A stretch of 64,000 nt of DNA from Candidatus Sodalis pierantonius str. SOPE. GTDB lineage: Bacteria; Pseudomonadota; Gammaproteobacteria; Enterobacterales; Enterobacteriaceae. The first letter of the stretch is position 1, and each line of letters opens with the position of its first letter. Location of the stretch: NCBI RefSeq assembly GCF_000517405.1, contig NZ_CP006568.1:806001-870000 (forward strand), in the 5' to 3' direction. The notes beneath the pieces are model-generated. The model was not told the origin of the DNA. It searched no databases and saw nothing but the letters and a program-made list of their open reading frames with translations. The translations under genes were made by a program, and so were the position numbers. Shown one piece after another: positions 20,720 through 32,832 of the stretch.

Positions 20720-21318
20720 ATGTCGACATTGGAAAACGCCGCCGCGGTGTTAACGTTGTTCGTCCAGCTGGGTACGGATGCGCTGCCGGAAAGTCTGTCC
20801 TTCAGCGACATGGCCCGTCGTCTCCCCTTGCCAAAAAGTACGCTTTCCCGGCTGCTTATCGCAATGGAATCGCAGGAACTGCTCGCGCGGGATCCCCACA
20901 ACCGCCATTACCGGGTCGGCCACCTGCTGCGCTCATTGAGCCCGCCTGCACCGCAGAGCGGGCCGGCTACGCTTGCTGAGCGGTCGGCAGAGCGTTGTTG
21001 GCCTGTTTTTCCGAGCGGGAAGTCATAGCGCGGTTGATGCCACGCCAGGGTAGGCTGGGGGGATTTAATCAGCCCGGCATTGTCCGCTTGCTGCAGCGAT
21101 TGTCATTGGGGCGCGGGCAGGGCTGTGACTTCAATCGCAATGAAACCCGCTCGGGTTACAGCGCGCTCGCAACGGCGCTGGCGGACAGCGAGCGGAGTGA
21201 GCAGATCGGCTTATGTCTGTCTTTCGTGAACGCCGGCGATAAAGGTGCCTTCCCGACCGATAAGTTGGCGGGTTTGCAGTTCGCTACGCGGATGATTGCC
21301 CAACGAATCTATCAGTAA
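20720..21318 (+). pseudogene. IclR-type regulator, decayed
   Basis: The ATG at 20720 opens MSTLENAAAVLTLFVQLG, followed by a winged helix-turn-helix of the IclR type (SFSDMARRLPLPKSTLSRLLIAMESQELLARD, then YRVGHLLRSL). After about residue 75 the frame is lost. A second frame (20995-21318) keeps the effector-domain end, including GYSALATALADSERSEQIGLCLSFVNAG. At least one frameshift and probably a deletion lie between. The target genes are unknown. Confidence 0.75.
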
Positions 21319-21430
21319 ATCGGCGGCGCAAAATTTGTTTGTCCCGGCCGGGGTTTTTGTAGAAAAAGGCGTGACGCCCGCCGAGTCGCCTTTTACACTG
21401 GTATGACATTAATTGATTAGGAAAAGACCG

Positions 21431-21728
21431 ATGCTGAAGGTGAATGACTATTTTGCAGGGAAAGTGAAGTCCATTGGATTCGACGCCGCCAGCACGGGCC
21501 GTGCCAGCGTTGGCGTTATGGAGGCAGGGGAGTACACCTTTACCACCGGCCAGCCGGAAGAAATGACGGTTGTTAGCGGCGCGCTTAAGACGCTGCTGCC
21601 CGGCGCCAACGATTGGCAGGTTTTTATGCCGGGGGGAGTCGTTCTACGTGCAGGCACACAGCGAATTTTGCCTGCAGCTGGCGGAAACCAGCAGCTATTT
21701 ATGCAGGTATCTTAGCCACTCGCGCTGA
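21431..21728 (+). pseudogene. ppnP: Pyrimidine/purine nucleoside phosphorylase PpnP, frameshifted
   Basis: A small cupin-fold enzyme (YaiE) that phosphorolyses many nucleosides. The first 70 or so codons read MLKVNDYFAGKVKSIGFD ... TGRASVGVMEAGEYTF ... EEMTVVSGAL ... DWQVFMPG. At 21632 or so a run of six G replaces the expected five, and the C-terminus continues in the next frame as ESFYVQAHSEFCLQLAET. A single homopolymer insertion separates it from a working gene. It lies before rdgC in E. coli order. Confidence 0.9.
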
Positions 21729-21956
21729 ACGGGTTGGCGCAAGGCCTGCGCCGTCCCGTCCACCGTTGACGCCGCTGGGCCGAGAGGGGGCAATCTTTGC
21801 TCTCATCCCGCTTCGTTCGCGCCAGGCATACGACATTGCGTAACCTGCGCTGGCCGCGAGCCCGGCGGCATTGCCGCCTCTGCGCCGCCGCGTCCTGAAG
21901 CAATCGGTTAGGGCCATCGCCGCGCCGATTCGTCTCAGGGTTAACCGGCGGGCGGG

Positions 21957-22907
21957 TCAACCGTGCTTTTTCCCTGCGGCCGCCTCGGTTAGCCCTGACG
22001 CTGCGGCCTCGCCTCCCAGCCCCGCAATCAGCTCAGTGATTAAAGCCGCCAATTCACCGGTCATGAGGGTAAAATCGGCGTCGAAACGGGCGGCAAAATG
22101 GTCGCGATCGATATCATCATTTTGCTCGCGTAGCGTATCGGCGAATTTTAACCGTTTAACCGTGCCATCATCGCCCAGCACAAACTGCACTCGCTCCCGC
22201 CAATCCAGCGCCAGCTTGGTCACCAGCTTGCCTGCCTCGATATGCACCGCGATTTCGTCGCTGGACAAATCCTGCTTTTTACAGCGAACGATGCCGCCTT
22301 CTTCCAGCAGCGCTTTTAGCTCAGCCTCATCTTGCATGGCGAAGCCGGCGGCAGGATCGCCGTTGCGTACCCATTCGGTCAGGGTCATTTCAATCGGTTT
22401 TTCCATAGTCAGCGGCACCACCGGCAACGAGCCGATAGATTTGCGCAGCAGCGCCAGACAATCTTCCGCTTTTTTGGCGCTGCCGGTGTCGACCAGTACC
22501 AGATTATTGACCCGATCCAGCCACAATAACGTTTGGCCAAAACGACTGAAGGCGCGAGGCATCAATGTGTGCAGCACTTCGTCCTTGAGCGCGTCTTTTT
22601 CGGTTTTACGCAGTTTCCGGCTTTGTTCATTTTCCAGTTTGTCGATTTTGCCCTGTAGCTCCTGCTTTATCACCGAGGACGGTAGAATTTTTTCTTCCTT
22701 GCGCAGGCAAAGCAGGACATGTCCCGGTATCGCATGGGTCAGCACGTCGCTCTTGGCGCCCATGGGCGGAACCCAGCCGGATTTCGCCATATCCTGACTG
22801 CCGCAGGGAGTGAAGGCGAAGGCGGACAATTGCTGTTCGATCTGCTCCACCGACAGCTCGATCGGCCGGTTCAAACGGTAAATCATGACATTCTTAAACC
22901 ACAACAT
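21957..22907 (-). CDS. rdgC: Recombination-associated protein RdgC
   Basis: RdgC is a ring-shaped dimer that binds double-stranded DNA and restrains RecA. I start it at ATG 22907 (MLWFKNVMIYRLNR), the E. coli start, instead of an ATG 63 bp upstream. The 316-residue product has the family landmarks GWVPPMG, LPSSVIKQEL, RKTEKDALKDEVLHTLMPRAF and DDIDRDHFAARFDADFTLMTGEL. It is slightly longer than the E. coli protein because of an Ala/Gly-rich tail. It is intact and divergent from mak, as in E. coli. Confidence 0.95.
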   Translation of the reverse strand: MLWFKNVMIYRLNRPIELSVEQIEQQLSAFAFTPCGSQDMAKSGWVPPMGAKSDVLTHAIPGHVLLCLRKEEKILPSSVIKQELQGKIDKLENEQSRKLRKTEKDALKDEVLHTLMPRAFSRFGQTLLWLDRVNNLVLVDTGSAKKAEDCLALLRKSIGSLPVVPLTMEKPIEMTLTEWVRNGDPAAGFAMQDEAELKALLEEGGIVRCKKQDLSSDEIAVHIEAGKLVTKLALDWRERVQFVLGDDGTVKRLKFADTLREQNDDIDRDHFAARFDADFTLMTGELAALITELIAGLGGEAAASGLTEAAAGKKHG

Positions 22908-23409
22908 AATAGATATCCCTGACCTGAGGCACCTCAACCGGCGCGATTTGCCAACAAACGCAGCTCGCATGATAACGAATTGCAGGCGCTTCCCCTAGGA
23001 AAAAGCGCACAGAGTTGTCCGTATTTGACGTTGAAGCGTGGTGTGTAACGGGCGGGGCAGGCACCGCCTGCGTTTGTCACAGGTTAAAAAAAAGGGCGCT
23101 CGGCATACCGAAGGTTCTGGAGAGGAGACCGGGGAGAGGCGCTTGCCGTAGCGCGTTAGAGGTGATTTCGCCTGTTACCGGCGTCGAAAATGCCTGATGA
23201 TTTTATGATTATTAATTACCTATTAATTTAAGTTTATCAAAAAGCCGTATTACTGATGTAACCCATGCGCCAAGCGATAGCAAAAAGATAATAATTATTA
23301 TTATAAAATAAATGATTCTCAAAATGCGGTATTCTTGTATTACCGTAAACATAGACTAACTTAATGGCGTAGCATCATTCTACTTTGTAAAAAATAAAGG
23401 AGTTAGCTT
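22908..23409. other. Gene-free stretch upstream of rdgC
   Basis: About 500 bp with no supportable gene. The right half (23200-23400) is strikingly AT-rich compared with the surroundings and probably holds the promoter of the next gene. In E. coli mak directly follows here, so the membrane-protein gene that comes next is an addition. Confidence 0.4.
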
Positions 23410-24294
23410 ATGGAAACGCGGGATGTGGCTATCTGCGCCAACCGGGTGTCATGGGGATCACTTTTCAGTGGCGTTCTTACGGCATTCTCTATTTCACTCT
23501 TATTAGCGCTGCTCGGTAGCGCACTAGGATTTAGCATGGTCGATCCCTGGGCGCTATCGCTGCTGTTGGCGGTTATCATTAGTGGCTTCATTATTAGTGG
23601 TGCATTACGTTTGGCGGGAAATATGCTCGGCGCAGCGGGCAGCGCCGCCGGAAATATCGTTACGGCGGTGGGAAATAATAGCGATGAATTAGCGGGGGCG
23701 TTGAACAATGGGTTGGGGAAATTAACCCTGGACGATTCTCTGCCCGCCGATGCGTCGCCAAAAAATATTACCGATGCGCTGCAAAACAGTGAAGTTGAAG
23801 CGCTGCATCTCGACTATCTTCAGCGCCAGCTTAAGGAAATACGTGCGGAAGTCAGCCAGGCGGTCGCCGAGGCGATGCGCGCCCCTGAGCGCAGTGAGCA
23901 GATTATGGCAGGGCTGGCTGAGAGGTTGAAGTAGCGCACGGATGCCGTAGCCGACGATATCAAGCGCGACGACGTGCATCAGGCGCTGGCCAATAGTAAT
24001 CGTACTATGACGCCGGAGGCGTTGAATCAGGCGACCGATAAGGTGATGCGCGATAAACAGCAGGCGGCAGAAACGATAAAACAACGGATCGATACGCTGC
24101 AGCAGAACGTCAGCCACGCGCGGGAAGATTTGCAGCGCTGGCGCGAGGAAATGAAACAACGCGCCGATAAGGCCGCTGCCGCCAGCGCCAAGTCCGCGCT
24201 TTGGTTATTCATTACCCTATTGCAGGGGGCGATAGTCAGCGCCGCCGGCGGCTGGTGGGGAGTAAGAAGTGGCGATCGCTATCACGTTCTCTAA
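23410..24294 (+). pseudogene. Membrane protein of unknown function, nonsense mutation
   Basis: The ORF starts METRDVAICANRVSWGSLFSG after an AAGGAG site. Two N-terminal membrane helices span about residues 15-65, followed by a long amphipathic, Ala/Glu-rich helical region and a final membrane helix near the C-terminus (ALWLFITLLQGAIVSAAGGWWG). A TAG at 23932-23934 breaks one continuous frame into 174 and about 119 codons. I do not recognise the family with certainty; it resembles the small group annotated as PhnA-like membrane proteins. No function is assigned. Confidence 0.7.
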
Positions 24295-24486
24295 CCCTGC
24301 CACCGTTGCACGCACGGGGTGATGGGCGCCACAAAGCCAGGCTGAAACGTTACCCCACGGCGGGAATAGCTCAACTTTTTCCGGCGAATATCCTATGCTG
24401 ATCCCCAAATAGTGCGCCGTGCTGCTTCCTGCCGCTTATCGCGGGGGCCACGGCGCCGGTAGATAACCGAAGCGGGGGCTGGCAAC

Positions 24487-25380
24487 GTGCGTATCGGCAT
24501 TGATTTGGGGGGTACCAAAATCGAGGTAATAGCGCTGGATGATGAGGGTCAAGCGATATTACGCAAACGGGTCGCGACGCCGCGCGATGATTATCCGGGG
24601 ACGGTGGAGACCATCGTGGCGCTGGTCGAGCGGGTGGAACAGGAGACAGGCCAGCGCGGCAGCGTCGGCGTTGGTATTCCCGGAACCCTGTCGCCCTATA
24701 CCGGCAAAGTGAAAAATGCCAATTCAGTATGGCTTAACGGTCAGCGTCTGGATAAGGACTTGCAGACCCGGCTGCAGCGGTCGGTAAGGATGGCCAACGA
24801 CGCCAATTGCATGGCGGTGCCGGGATGGGTATGAGTACCGTGTTTGCAGTGATAATCGGTACCGGTTGCGGTTCGGGTATCGCCCTTAATGGCAAAGTGC
24901 ACAGCGGCGGCAATGGCGTGGCGGGGGAGTGGGGACATAATCCGCTGCCCTGGATGGATGAGGATGAAGGGCGCATTAAGCAAAAGGTTCCCTGCTACTG
25001 CGGAAAATCCGGCTGTACCGAAACTTTCATCTCCGGCACCGGTTTTATGCAGGATTACGCGAGGCTCAGCGGGCAACAGCGCAGCGGCGCGGAGATCGTC
25101 CATCTCGTCGCAGAAGGCGATAAATGGGCTGAGCGGGCGCTGAGTAATTATGAGCGACGGCTGGCCAAGGCCCTTGCGTAGGTAATCAATTTGCTCGATC
25201 CGGATGTCGTCGTGTTGGCGGGTGGAATGAGCAATGTCGACAGACTGTACGATTCGCTGCCGAGCTTAATAACGCCTTGGATATTTGGCAACGAATGCCA
25301 GACGCCGATTCGTAAGGCGGTTCATGGCGACTCCAGCGGCGTGCGCGGCGTGGCTTTGGCCTCAGGAAGAAGCGCGCTGA
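24487..25380 (+). pseudogene. mak: Fructokinase Mak, multiple lesions
   Basis: A ROK-family sugar kinase that phosphorylates fructose in E. coli. The GTG-started N-terminus reads MRIGIDLGGTKIEVIAL (phosphate loop), with VGVGIPGTLSP and MANDANCMAV. Near 24820 a short deletion of about 14 bp shifts the frame into AGMGMSTVFAVIIGTGCGSG, EWGHNPLPWMDEDE and the CYCGKSGCTETFISG zinc motif. A TAG occurs at 25179-25181 (after LAKALA). A further frameshift near 25350 changes the last residues. It lies next to rdgC as in E. coli; araJ, expected next, is absent. Confidence 0.92.
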
Positions 25381-25666
25381 CTCGCGAACGATGCCAGCGT
25401 CACCCGCGCGGCGGCAGGTCGGGTTTACATAGCGCACCGGCGGAGCGTAGGGCTCCCGCCTGAGCGGCTCTCTTCGCGGCGACAGGCACCCGGCACCGCC
25501 TCTGGCACCGCCGCCTCGCCTCCGGCAGAGGCGTCAACGGCGGGCGGGGTGCAGTTGCCGTGGGCATAGGTTGCCAACTGCGTCAATAACGGTTCTGGTG
25601 GCGTTGCCGCCGGCAGAGGGGCCGGCCGTGCCAATGGTGGGTTGGGTGTCGTTGCCGCCAGCGGTC
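25381..25666. repeat. GC-rich low-complexity spacer between mak and sbcC
   Basis: About 286 bp rich in degenerate GCCGCCGGCAGAG-like and GTTGCCG-like repeats. No gene is visible, and araJ, which lies here in E. coli, leaves no recognisable trace. Confidence 0.45.
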
Positions 25667-28600
25667 TCAATCGTCCACATCTTTGACCGGCGCATTGTCC
25701 GCCACCGCAAATTGTCGCTGAAGGCGACTGATGCCCAATCCATTAATCTTACTAACTTTTATCTGCACTGGGATACGCTCCTTCATCGCTTCCACGTGGC
25801 TTATCACGCCGATCATTTTATCGCTGGCGTTGAGGGTATCCAGCGCGTCCAGGGCGATATCCAGCGTCTGGGCGTCAAGGGTGCCGAATCCCTCGTCAAG
25901 GAACAGCGAGTCGATGCCCGTCTTATGACTGATCAAATCCGATAACACCAGCGCCAGACTGACCAGAAAACTCTCCCCGCCTGACAGCGTCCGAGTATCA
26001 CGTATGGCGTCCGCCTGCCAGGTGTCCATCACTTCCAGCTCCAGCTCTTCGTGCGTTTTGCGTTGCAGTTGATAACGGCCGTGCAGGCGCGCCAACTGCT
26101 GGTTAGCCAGATAAATAAGGTGTTCTAACGTTAAACCCTGTGCGAATTTACGAAATTTATTCCCCTCCTTCGACCCGATGAGCTCATTGAGATAGGCCCA
26201 ATCCTGACAACGGTCGCGGCTCTCTTCTATCTGCCACAGCAGCAGATGCTGTTCCCGCTGTCGCTGTTGATGGCTGCCCAACTGCTGCTGTATTTCCCCT
26301 TGCCTGCGGGCAAGTTGGCGCAGTTGGTCATCCAACTCGGCCAGGCGCTCCGCCACCGCGGCGTCATCCTCCTCGGGCGACAGGGTAGGCGGACGGGCGG
26401 CCTCCACTGTGCCAGCGCCTCGGCGGCCTGCTGCTGGCGGGCATCAGTACGCTGCTGCTGCGCGTTAAGCCGATCGCGACGTTCGCGCAGCGCATCCCGC
26501 TCGCCTGTGGGCAGCAGCGCAGCATCCAGGGCAGCGCTATCGGCAAACGAAGAGGTGCTCAACGCCTGTTGCAGCTGACTTGTGTTGGACGATGCCTGCT
26601 GAGCCAGCGTCTGCCGCTGGCGCGCCAGCGCGCTGAGGCTGCCCGCCAGTTCATGCAGCTGACGCTGCGCTGCTTGTAGCTGTTGGCCGGCCTGAAGCTG
26701 CGCTTGTCGCAGCCGTTCACCGGTGCGGCGCAGCCGCGCGCCGAACTCGACGGTCGAGACATCGCCGGCCAGGGCGTCGACGCTGCTGTTCAGCGAGGTG
26801 ATTTGGCTTATTAGCCGCTGCGCCTGTTCATGGCGCTGCTGCCACCTCTGCCACAGTTCCCGGCGAGCATCGAGCCACGCCGCGGTTTGCATCGGCTCCG
26901 GCACCGTTAACGCTGCCGCGTCGAGGGCGGCGGCAATCTCCTCGTTAAGCCGCGCGAGATCGGTTTGCTGCTGGGTCAGACTCAAGGTGGAGGCTTGCAG
27001 ATTCTCCTCCAGGTCGCGTTGCTGCTGACCGTTTAGCGCCAGCGCCGACAGGCTGCGATCGTGGACAAGCTCGGCGGCGCTTAGTGCATCGCGCGCCGAC
27101 TGCCACGCCAGGGTCGCCTGCTGTAGCTGTTCGAGCCGCTGCGCCGGTTGAGTCTCTTCCCGTTCATAAGCCGCCAGCGCGTCTGCGGCCGCCTGCAGAG
27201 TCTCGGGCGTTAGCGTCGCCAGCTCGGGAAGGCGCAGGTTTTCGTCAGGCGCAATCGCCAGTTGCTTTACCGCCTGCCGCCAGCGTTGTTGTAGCTCGTC
27301 GCGCTGATGCGCCAAGGCCGTCAGCGTTTCCTCGCCCTGTTGGCACTGCGTAACCAGCAGGTGCAAACGGGTATCCCCCTCGATCTTCGCCGCGGCGCAT
27401 TGGTCTACCTCGGTCTGCTGCTGCTGCAACTGCTGCTCGGTGCGCCCGAGAGACAACGTCTGATAGGCATTTATCGCTGGATGCTGGGTGGCGCCGCACA
27501 GCGGGCACGGTTCACCGGCGCGCAGGGCGCGGCGCTCATCCTCCAGCCGGACAATACGCCGTTCCAGCTCCAGCGTGGTTTTCGTCTGCCTCAGCAGCCG
27601 GGTTTTGTCCTCCAGCCTGGCGTACAGCGCCGCTTGCTCCTGGCTTAACGTAAACCGCGTTTGCAGGCGTTGGGACTGCTGCGCCTCCTCCTGCCGGAGC
27701 CTATCCGCCAGCCCCGAGAGCTGCGGCAGCAGGGTGGTCAGCAACAGATAATGGGGCTGCTGCCCCTGCCGCCGTTTCCAGCGCGTCTCGAACGTGGTGC
27801 CGCTCTGCGCGTGGGCCTGTTCTTCCCGCCGCCGTTGCGCCTCGGCAAAGCTCAAGCTTAGCGCCTCGCGCTGCTGTGCCAGCCGCTGACTCTCCGTTAA
27901 TCGCTGCTGACCTTCCGTTTGTAAAGCGGTAAGCCGCAACCGTTGCTGCGCCATGCGCTGTTCCAGGTTGCGGCAATGGGTTTGCGCTTCATCGCGGCGA
28001 GCGAACTGCTCACGTCACAGCGGGCGCTGCTTACCCCACAGGTGGCATGCGGCATGGCGGTCCAGCCAGTCACTCTCCTCCTGCGCCTGCTGACGAGCCT
28101 GCTGCTGTGTCGCCAGAGCCGCGCTTTCCTGACGATGGCGTTGCTGCAGCGGCAGAAGCTGACGCTTGAGGTCCTCTTGTTGTTGCCGCAGCGTGGCGAT
28201 CTGCTGATCCAGCGGGATAAGCTGCTCCTCTATTATTTGCTGCTGCCGGCGCTGATCTTCCTCGTGCGCTGCCAGTTGTTCATCGGCGAGGCGCAGCGCT
28301 TGCGCCAGCGGCTGCAGCCGCGCCTGATCCTGCTTCTGGCGCTATTGCAACTGGGCCAGCTCCCTCTCGGCGCGGGTACAGGCCTGCGCGTCGCGCCGCT
28401 GCTGGTCCAGCAAAGGGCGCAACGCCTCCGCCGGCTCCGCCGCGGCAAGGCGAGCCAGATCCGGCGCTGCGGCCTGCAAGGACGCCTGCTGCGTCTGCGC
28501 CAGCGCCGTCTGCCGCTGCGCCCGTTCATTCAGCCAAGTCTGATGGCGCTGCGCGTTCAGCCGCTGTTCCTCCTGCTGCCGCTGCGTCAGTTCGTCCTCG

Positions 28601-29256
28601 AGCGCCGCCTGCTGCTCACCGGTCAGCATTTCAATGGCGCCCGCGCGGGCTTCCCACTGCGCCAACTCGTTGCGGACCGCTTTATTACGTTCAAATACAT
28701 CGGCGGAGATGCGGCCATAGATATCGGTGCCCGTCAGCTCCTCGAGCAGCCCGGCGCGGCTTTTGGCGTCAGCATTCAAAAACGCGGCAAAATCGCCCTG
28801 CGCCAGCAAAATGGATTTGGTAAACCGCGCAAAATCCAGCCCCGTCAGTTCGGCTATCAGGCGTTTTTTATCGCTGATTTTATCCGCCAGAATCAGGCCG
28901 TCGCTGATGCGGGCCAGCTCCACTTTCGCTTCCTGCAGATTACCGTTAGGTTGATTTTTCGCCCGGCACTGGCTCCAAAACGCACGATAGCCGACCCCTT
29001 TAACGGCAAACTCCACTTCGGCAAGCGCTTCCGCGGTATGGCGTGTCATCAGCTCCGGGCCGGGGTTGTTCTTAAGGCGCGGCGTCTGGTGATAAAGTGC
29101 CAAACTGATGGCATCGAGCAGCGTGGTTTTCCCCGCGCCGGTCGGGCCGGTAATGGCGAACAAGCTACTGCGATCAAAGGGGGCGGCGGTAAAGTCGATT
29201 TTCCATTCGCCCTGCAGCGCATTCAGGTTTTTTAGGCGCAGCGTCCGAATTTTCAT
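25667..29256 (-). pseudogene. sbcC: Nuclease subunit SbcC, two stops and a frameshift
   Basis: SbcC is the SMC/Rad50-like ATPase that with SbcD cuts hairpins and double-strand ends. The N-terminal ATPase half (MKIRTLRLKNLNALQGEW, Walker A GPTGAGKTTLLDAIS, ILLAQGDFAAFL) ends at a TAG near 28342. Another TGA lies near 28017, in the coiled coil. The zinc-hook motif CPLCG survives mid-protein, and a frameshift near 26400 separates it from the C-terminal half (signature LSGGESFLVSLALVLSD, Walker B LFLDEGFGTLD). Summed length is about 1195 codons, longer than the 1048 of E. coli, mostly in Gln/Ala-rich coiled coil. Confidence 0.93.
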
Positions 29257-30520
29257 GCTTCCGCTTCCTCCCGGCCATCGTGTACATCGCCGACCACCTG
29301 TTCAAACAGGCCCCGGATGCGCTGGCAGCGGGGTTCATCCGGCGCCTCCTCCAGCGCCAGCCGCCGTTCAAACACCTCGCTCACGCTCAATTCTCTAAGC
29401 GTCTCCTGCTGTAACGGATGAAGGCCGCTAGACCGCTGCTCGCGGCTGCGGCGCAGCAATACCACCTCTACCGGTAACGGCTCCGCCAACGCCTGGAGAT
29501 GCTGCTGTATGTCGGTGAGATAGCCGTCGGCCACAACCTCAATGTCCAGCCACACCGGGCGTTCGCCGCGATAATCAGCATAGCCGCGCAACTGCCGCTC
29601 TATCTCATCCACAGGGCCTTTGATAAGCCGCATTGGCTGCGTTTCGGGCACCGTCAGCGGCGTTATCCGCGGCGGCAGACCGTCCTGAAAGGTGACCAGA
29701 TTGACCTGTTTCGGCTGACCCGCTTCATCAAAACTTAGCGGTATCGACGAGCCGCAATAGCGGATGCAGTCATTGCCGCCGATAATCTGCGGCCGGTGGA
29801 TATGGCCCAGGGCGATATAATCCGCGGGCGGGAACAACCGCGCGGGAAAAGCATCGAGAGCGCCGATGTAAATATCGCGCACCGAGTCGCGGTGGTGCTG
29901 GCGCCGACCGTCGTGAGATGGCCGGTGGCGATAATCGGGACCGGGGAGGGGAGCGCGTCGCGCAACCGCTGCGCGCGTTGATACAGCTGCTGATAGCGCT
30001 CGGCGATGGCATCAAGCAACGCCTACTGCTTTTCACCTCCCGACAGGCCGCCGCGGCTGACCAGTACATCCCGCGGCCGCAGAAAGGGAACGGCGCACAG
30101 CACCGCGCCCGGCGCGCCGTGGCGATCGTCTAGCACCCACACCTGGTCCTCGCCGTTGCCGCCGGCCACAATGCGCGTATTCAGGCACGCCAGCAGCGCG
30201 CAGAATTCATTGAGCGTCGCGACCGCGTCATGATTGCCCGCCAGCGCCACCAGACGACAGCCGGTCGGCTGCAGCGACACGGCGAAACGGTTGAATAATT
30301 CGCGGGCATAGCTGGGCGGTGTACCGGTATCGAATACATCGCCCGCTACAATTGCTGGTTCCGGTCACATCCGATCACTGATTCCGATTTCACCCGATCA
30401 CTAATTCTGATTTCATCCGATCACTGATTCCGGTCGCCCGATCAGCGATTCCGATTCTGTCCGATCGCTCATCTTCTGTTCCGCCATACTCTGGAGACTT
30501 TTAGCTTCCGGGGGCATGGC

Positions 30521-32071
30521 ATGGCACGTAAAAAAAAGAAAGCGAGAACGGAAATGTGCATCTATATTAATGTGTTACGTATGAAATTCGAGCAGCGTCG
30601 CTCGAATCGCACTATCGCAGCAGCGCTCGGCATAGGCTGTACTACCGTGCACGATATCCTCGGCCGATTCACGGTAGCTAACCTGGTCTGGCCATTGCCG
30701 GCGTAACTGTCCCCCGTCGACCTCGACCGCCTGCTCTATCCCGGCAAATCCGGAAAAGTTATCAATACCTTACCCAGCTGGCTTGATATCGATACCGAGT
30801 TAAGCCGCAAGGGCATGACCAAGCAGCTGCTCTGGATGGAATATCAGTCCGCCGTGGGCGGTGATGCCCTCGGTTACTCACAGCTTTGTGCACTGTTCCG
30901 TGACTGGAAAAAGAAGCAGCGGCGTTCTATGCGCATGGAGCACAAGGCTGGCGAAAAGCTCTTCATCGACTTCTGTGGCCCCACCGTACCTATCGTCAAC
31001 CCTGCGACCAGTAGCGTACGCCAGGTCGCTATCTTCGTCGCTGCCATGGGCGTGTCAGGCTATGCGTATATCGAAGCCTGCGAAGGCCAGGACATGGCAT
31101 CGTGGCTCAACGCCAATAGCCGCTGTCTGCACTTCATGGGTGGGGTTCCGGAGCTGATGATACCTGATAATCTGCGCAGCGCTGTCAGCACCCCTGACCG
31201 CTATGAGCCGGTCATAAACCAGAGCTACCAGGCGCTGGCAAATCACTATGAGACAGTGGTGCTACCGGCGCGCCCGAGAAAACCGAAAGACAAGGCGAAG
31301 GCAGTATCAACTGTGCAGCTGGTAGAACGCTGGGTTTTGGCCCGGTTGCGTAAACGTAGGTTCTACTCGCTGGCCGAACTCAACCAGGTGATACTAGAAC
31401 TCAATTATGAGTTGAATCTGCGCCCGATGCGTCATTACGGCGGACAAAGTCGCCTTGAACGCTTCGAGCAGCTGGACAAACCGGCTCTTGGGCCTCTACC
31501 GCCCACACAATGGGAATACAGTGAGTATCTCGTTGCCCGAGTGGGACCTGATTACCACATAGACTACGGCAAAAACTGGTACTCGGTGCCGCATCCGCTG
31601 GTTGGCGAGCGCGTTGACGTCATCGCCACCCAACGGCTGGTGCAAATCCACCATAAGGGCGTCTGCGTGGCTACGCACCCTCGCAGCGATAACGCCTATA
31701 GGCACACGACTCAGGCGGCGCACATGCCGGCTAACCATAAGGGGCAGAGTCAGTGGACGCCGGAAAGGCTGTGCAGTTGGGCGCTGTCGGTGGGTGTGTG
31801 CACACTGAAAGTGGTCGAGTCCATCCAAAAGAGCAAAGCCCATCCGGAGCAGGCTTACCGCTCCGTGCTGGGGCTACTTAATCTGCAACGGCGCTATGAG
31901 ACGACGCGACTGGAGAAGGCCTGCGCGCTGGCGTTGGAGAAAGGGTGCATTAACCGCTCTTTCATAGCCAACGTATTGAAACACGGTCGTGAAAGTGAGG
32001 TCACCCAGGACGGAGCCGGCGTATCAATGCTGGTTCACGAAAACCTCCGAGGTCCGGACAGTTATCACTAA
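30521..32071 (+). pseudogene. istA: IS21 transposase IstA, nonsense mutation
   Basis: The full 516-codon istA frame, starting MARKKKKARTEMCIYIN. A TAA at 30704-30706 replaces the GAA found in copy B, stopping translation after 61 residues within the DNA-binding domain. An in-frame ATG at 30815 could restart a 418-residue product that contains the DDE core (FIDFCG) but lacks the helix-turn-helix. It ends 11 bp before istB. Confidence 0.92.
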
Positions 32072-32082
32072 GGAGAATAAAT

Positions 32083-32832
32083 ATGGATACACTGTTAATG
32101 GCTCTGCGAGAGCTGAAGTTGTCGGCAATGGTCCAGGCGTTGGAGACGCAACGCGAACTCCCGGGGAGTTATGGGGAGCTGGGGTTCGAGGAGCGGTTGT
32201 CGCTGATGGTAGAATCGGAAAATTTACATAGAAAAAACAATAACATATGCCGTATTCGACGGCAATCGCAAATGCGCTTGCAGGCAAAACCGGAAGATAT
32301 CCGCTATATCCCTAGCCGAGGAGTGACACCGGAACAGATGCGAGATCTGCTAGGGGGACAATATCTGAAATATCAGAAAAGCATACTCATCACGGGGCCG
32401 ACAGGTACGGGCAAAACCTGGCTCAGTTGTGCGCTTAGTGAGCAGGCATGCCGGCAGCAATATAGCGTGCGTTACTGGCGAGTGGGTCGGTTGCTGGCCC
32501 ATCTTCACCAGTGTCAGGTAGACGGGACCTATCTAAAACAGCTTAAGCAGTTAGAAAAAATAGAGTTACTGATCTTGGACGATGTGGGCCTAGAATCAAT
32601 AAGTCCGATGCAGGCAACGATGCTGTTGGAGGTGATGGAAGATCGCTACGACAAAAGCAGCAGCATCCTGATCAGTCAACTGCCGGTGAAAAAATGGTAT
32701 GGACTGATAGAAAACCCCACGACAGCTGACGCGTTACTCGATCGGTCAGTACACCCCAGCTATAGACTGGAACTTAAAGGCGAATCACTACGCAAAGAGC
32801 AAGGAGTAGCCAGCACAGGAAAAATAGACTAA
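32083..32832 (+). CDS. istB: IS21 helper ATPase IstB
   Basis: An intact 249-residue AAA+ protein that assists IS21 transposition. Walker A (GPTGTGKTW) and Walker B (LLILDDVGLE) are present, with the DnaC/IstB-like RYDKSSSILISQLPVKKWY segment. It is the only undamaged istB in the window, and it could act with an intact IstA made elsewhere in the genome. The start follows AAGGAG. Confidence 0.93.
   Translation: MDTLLMALRELKLSAMVQALETQRELPGSYGELGFEERLSLMVESENLHRKNNNICRIRRQSQMRLQAKPEDIRYIPSRGVTPEQMRDLLGGQYLKYQKSILITGPTGTGKTWLSCALSEQACRQQYSVRYWRVGRLLAHLHQCQVDGTYLKQLKQLEKIELLILDDVGLESISPMQATMLLEVMEDRYDKSSSILISQLPVKKWYGLIENPTTADALLDRSVHPSYRLELKGESLRKEQGVASTGKID

Noticed and set aside
27943..29235. 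430-codon open frame on the plus strand opposite sbcC
   Set aside because: It is antisense to the SbcC coding frame, rich in Leu/Arg from the Gln/Ala-rich coiled coil on the other strand, and has no recognisable domain.
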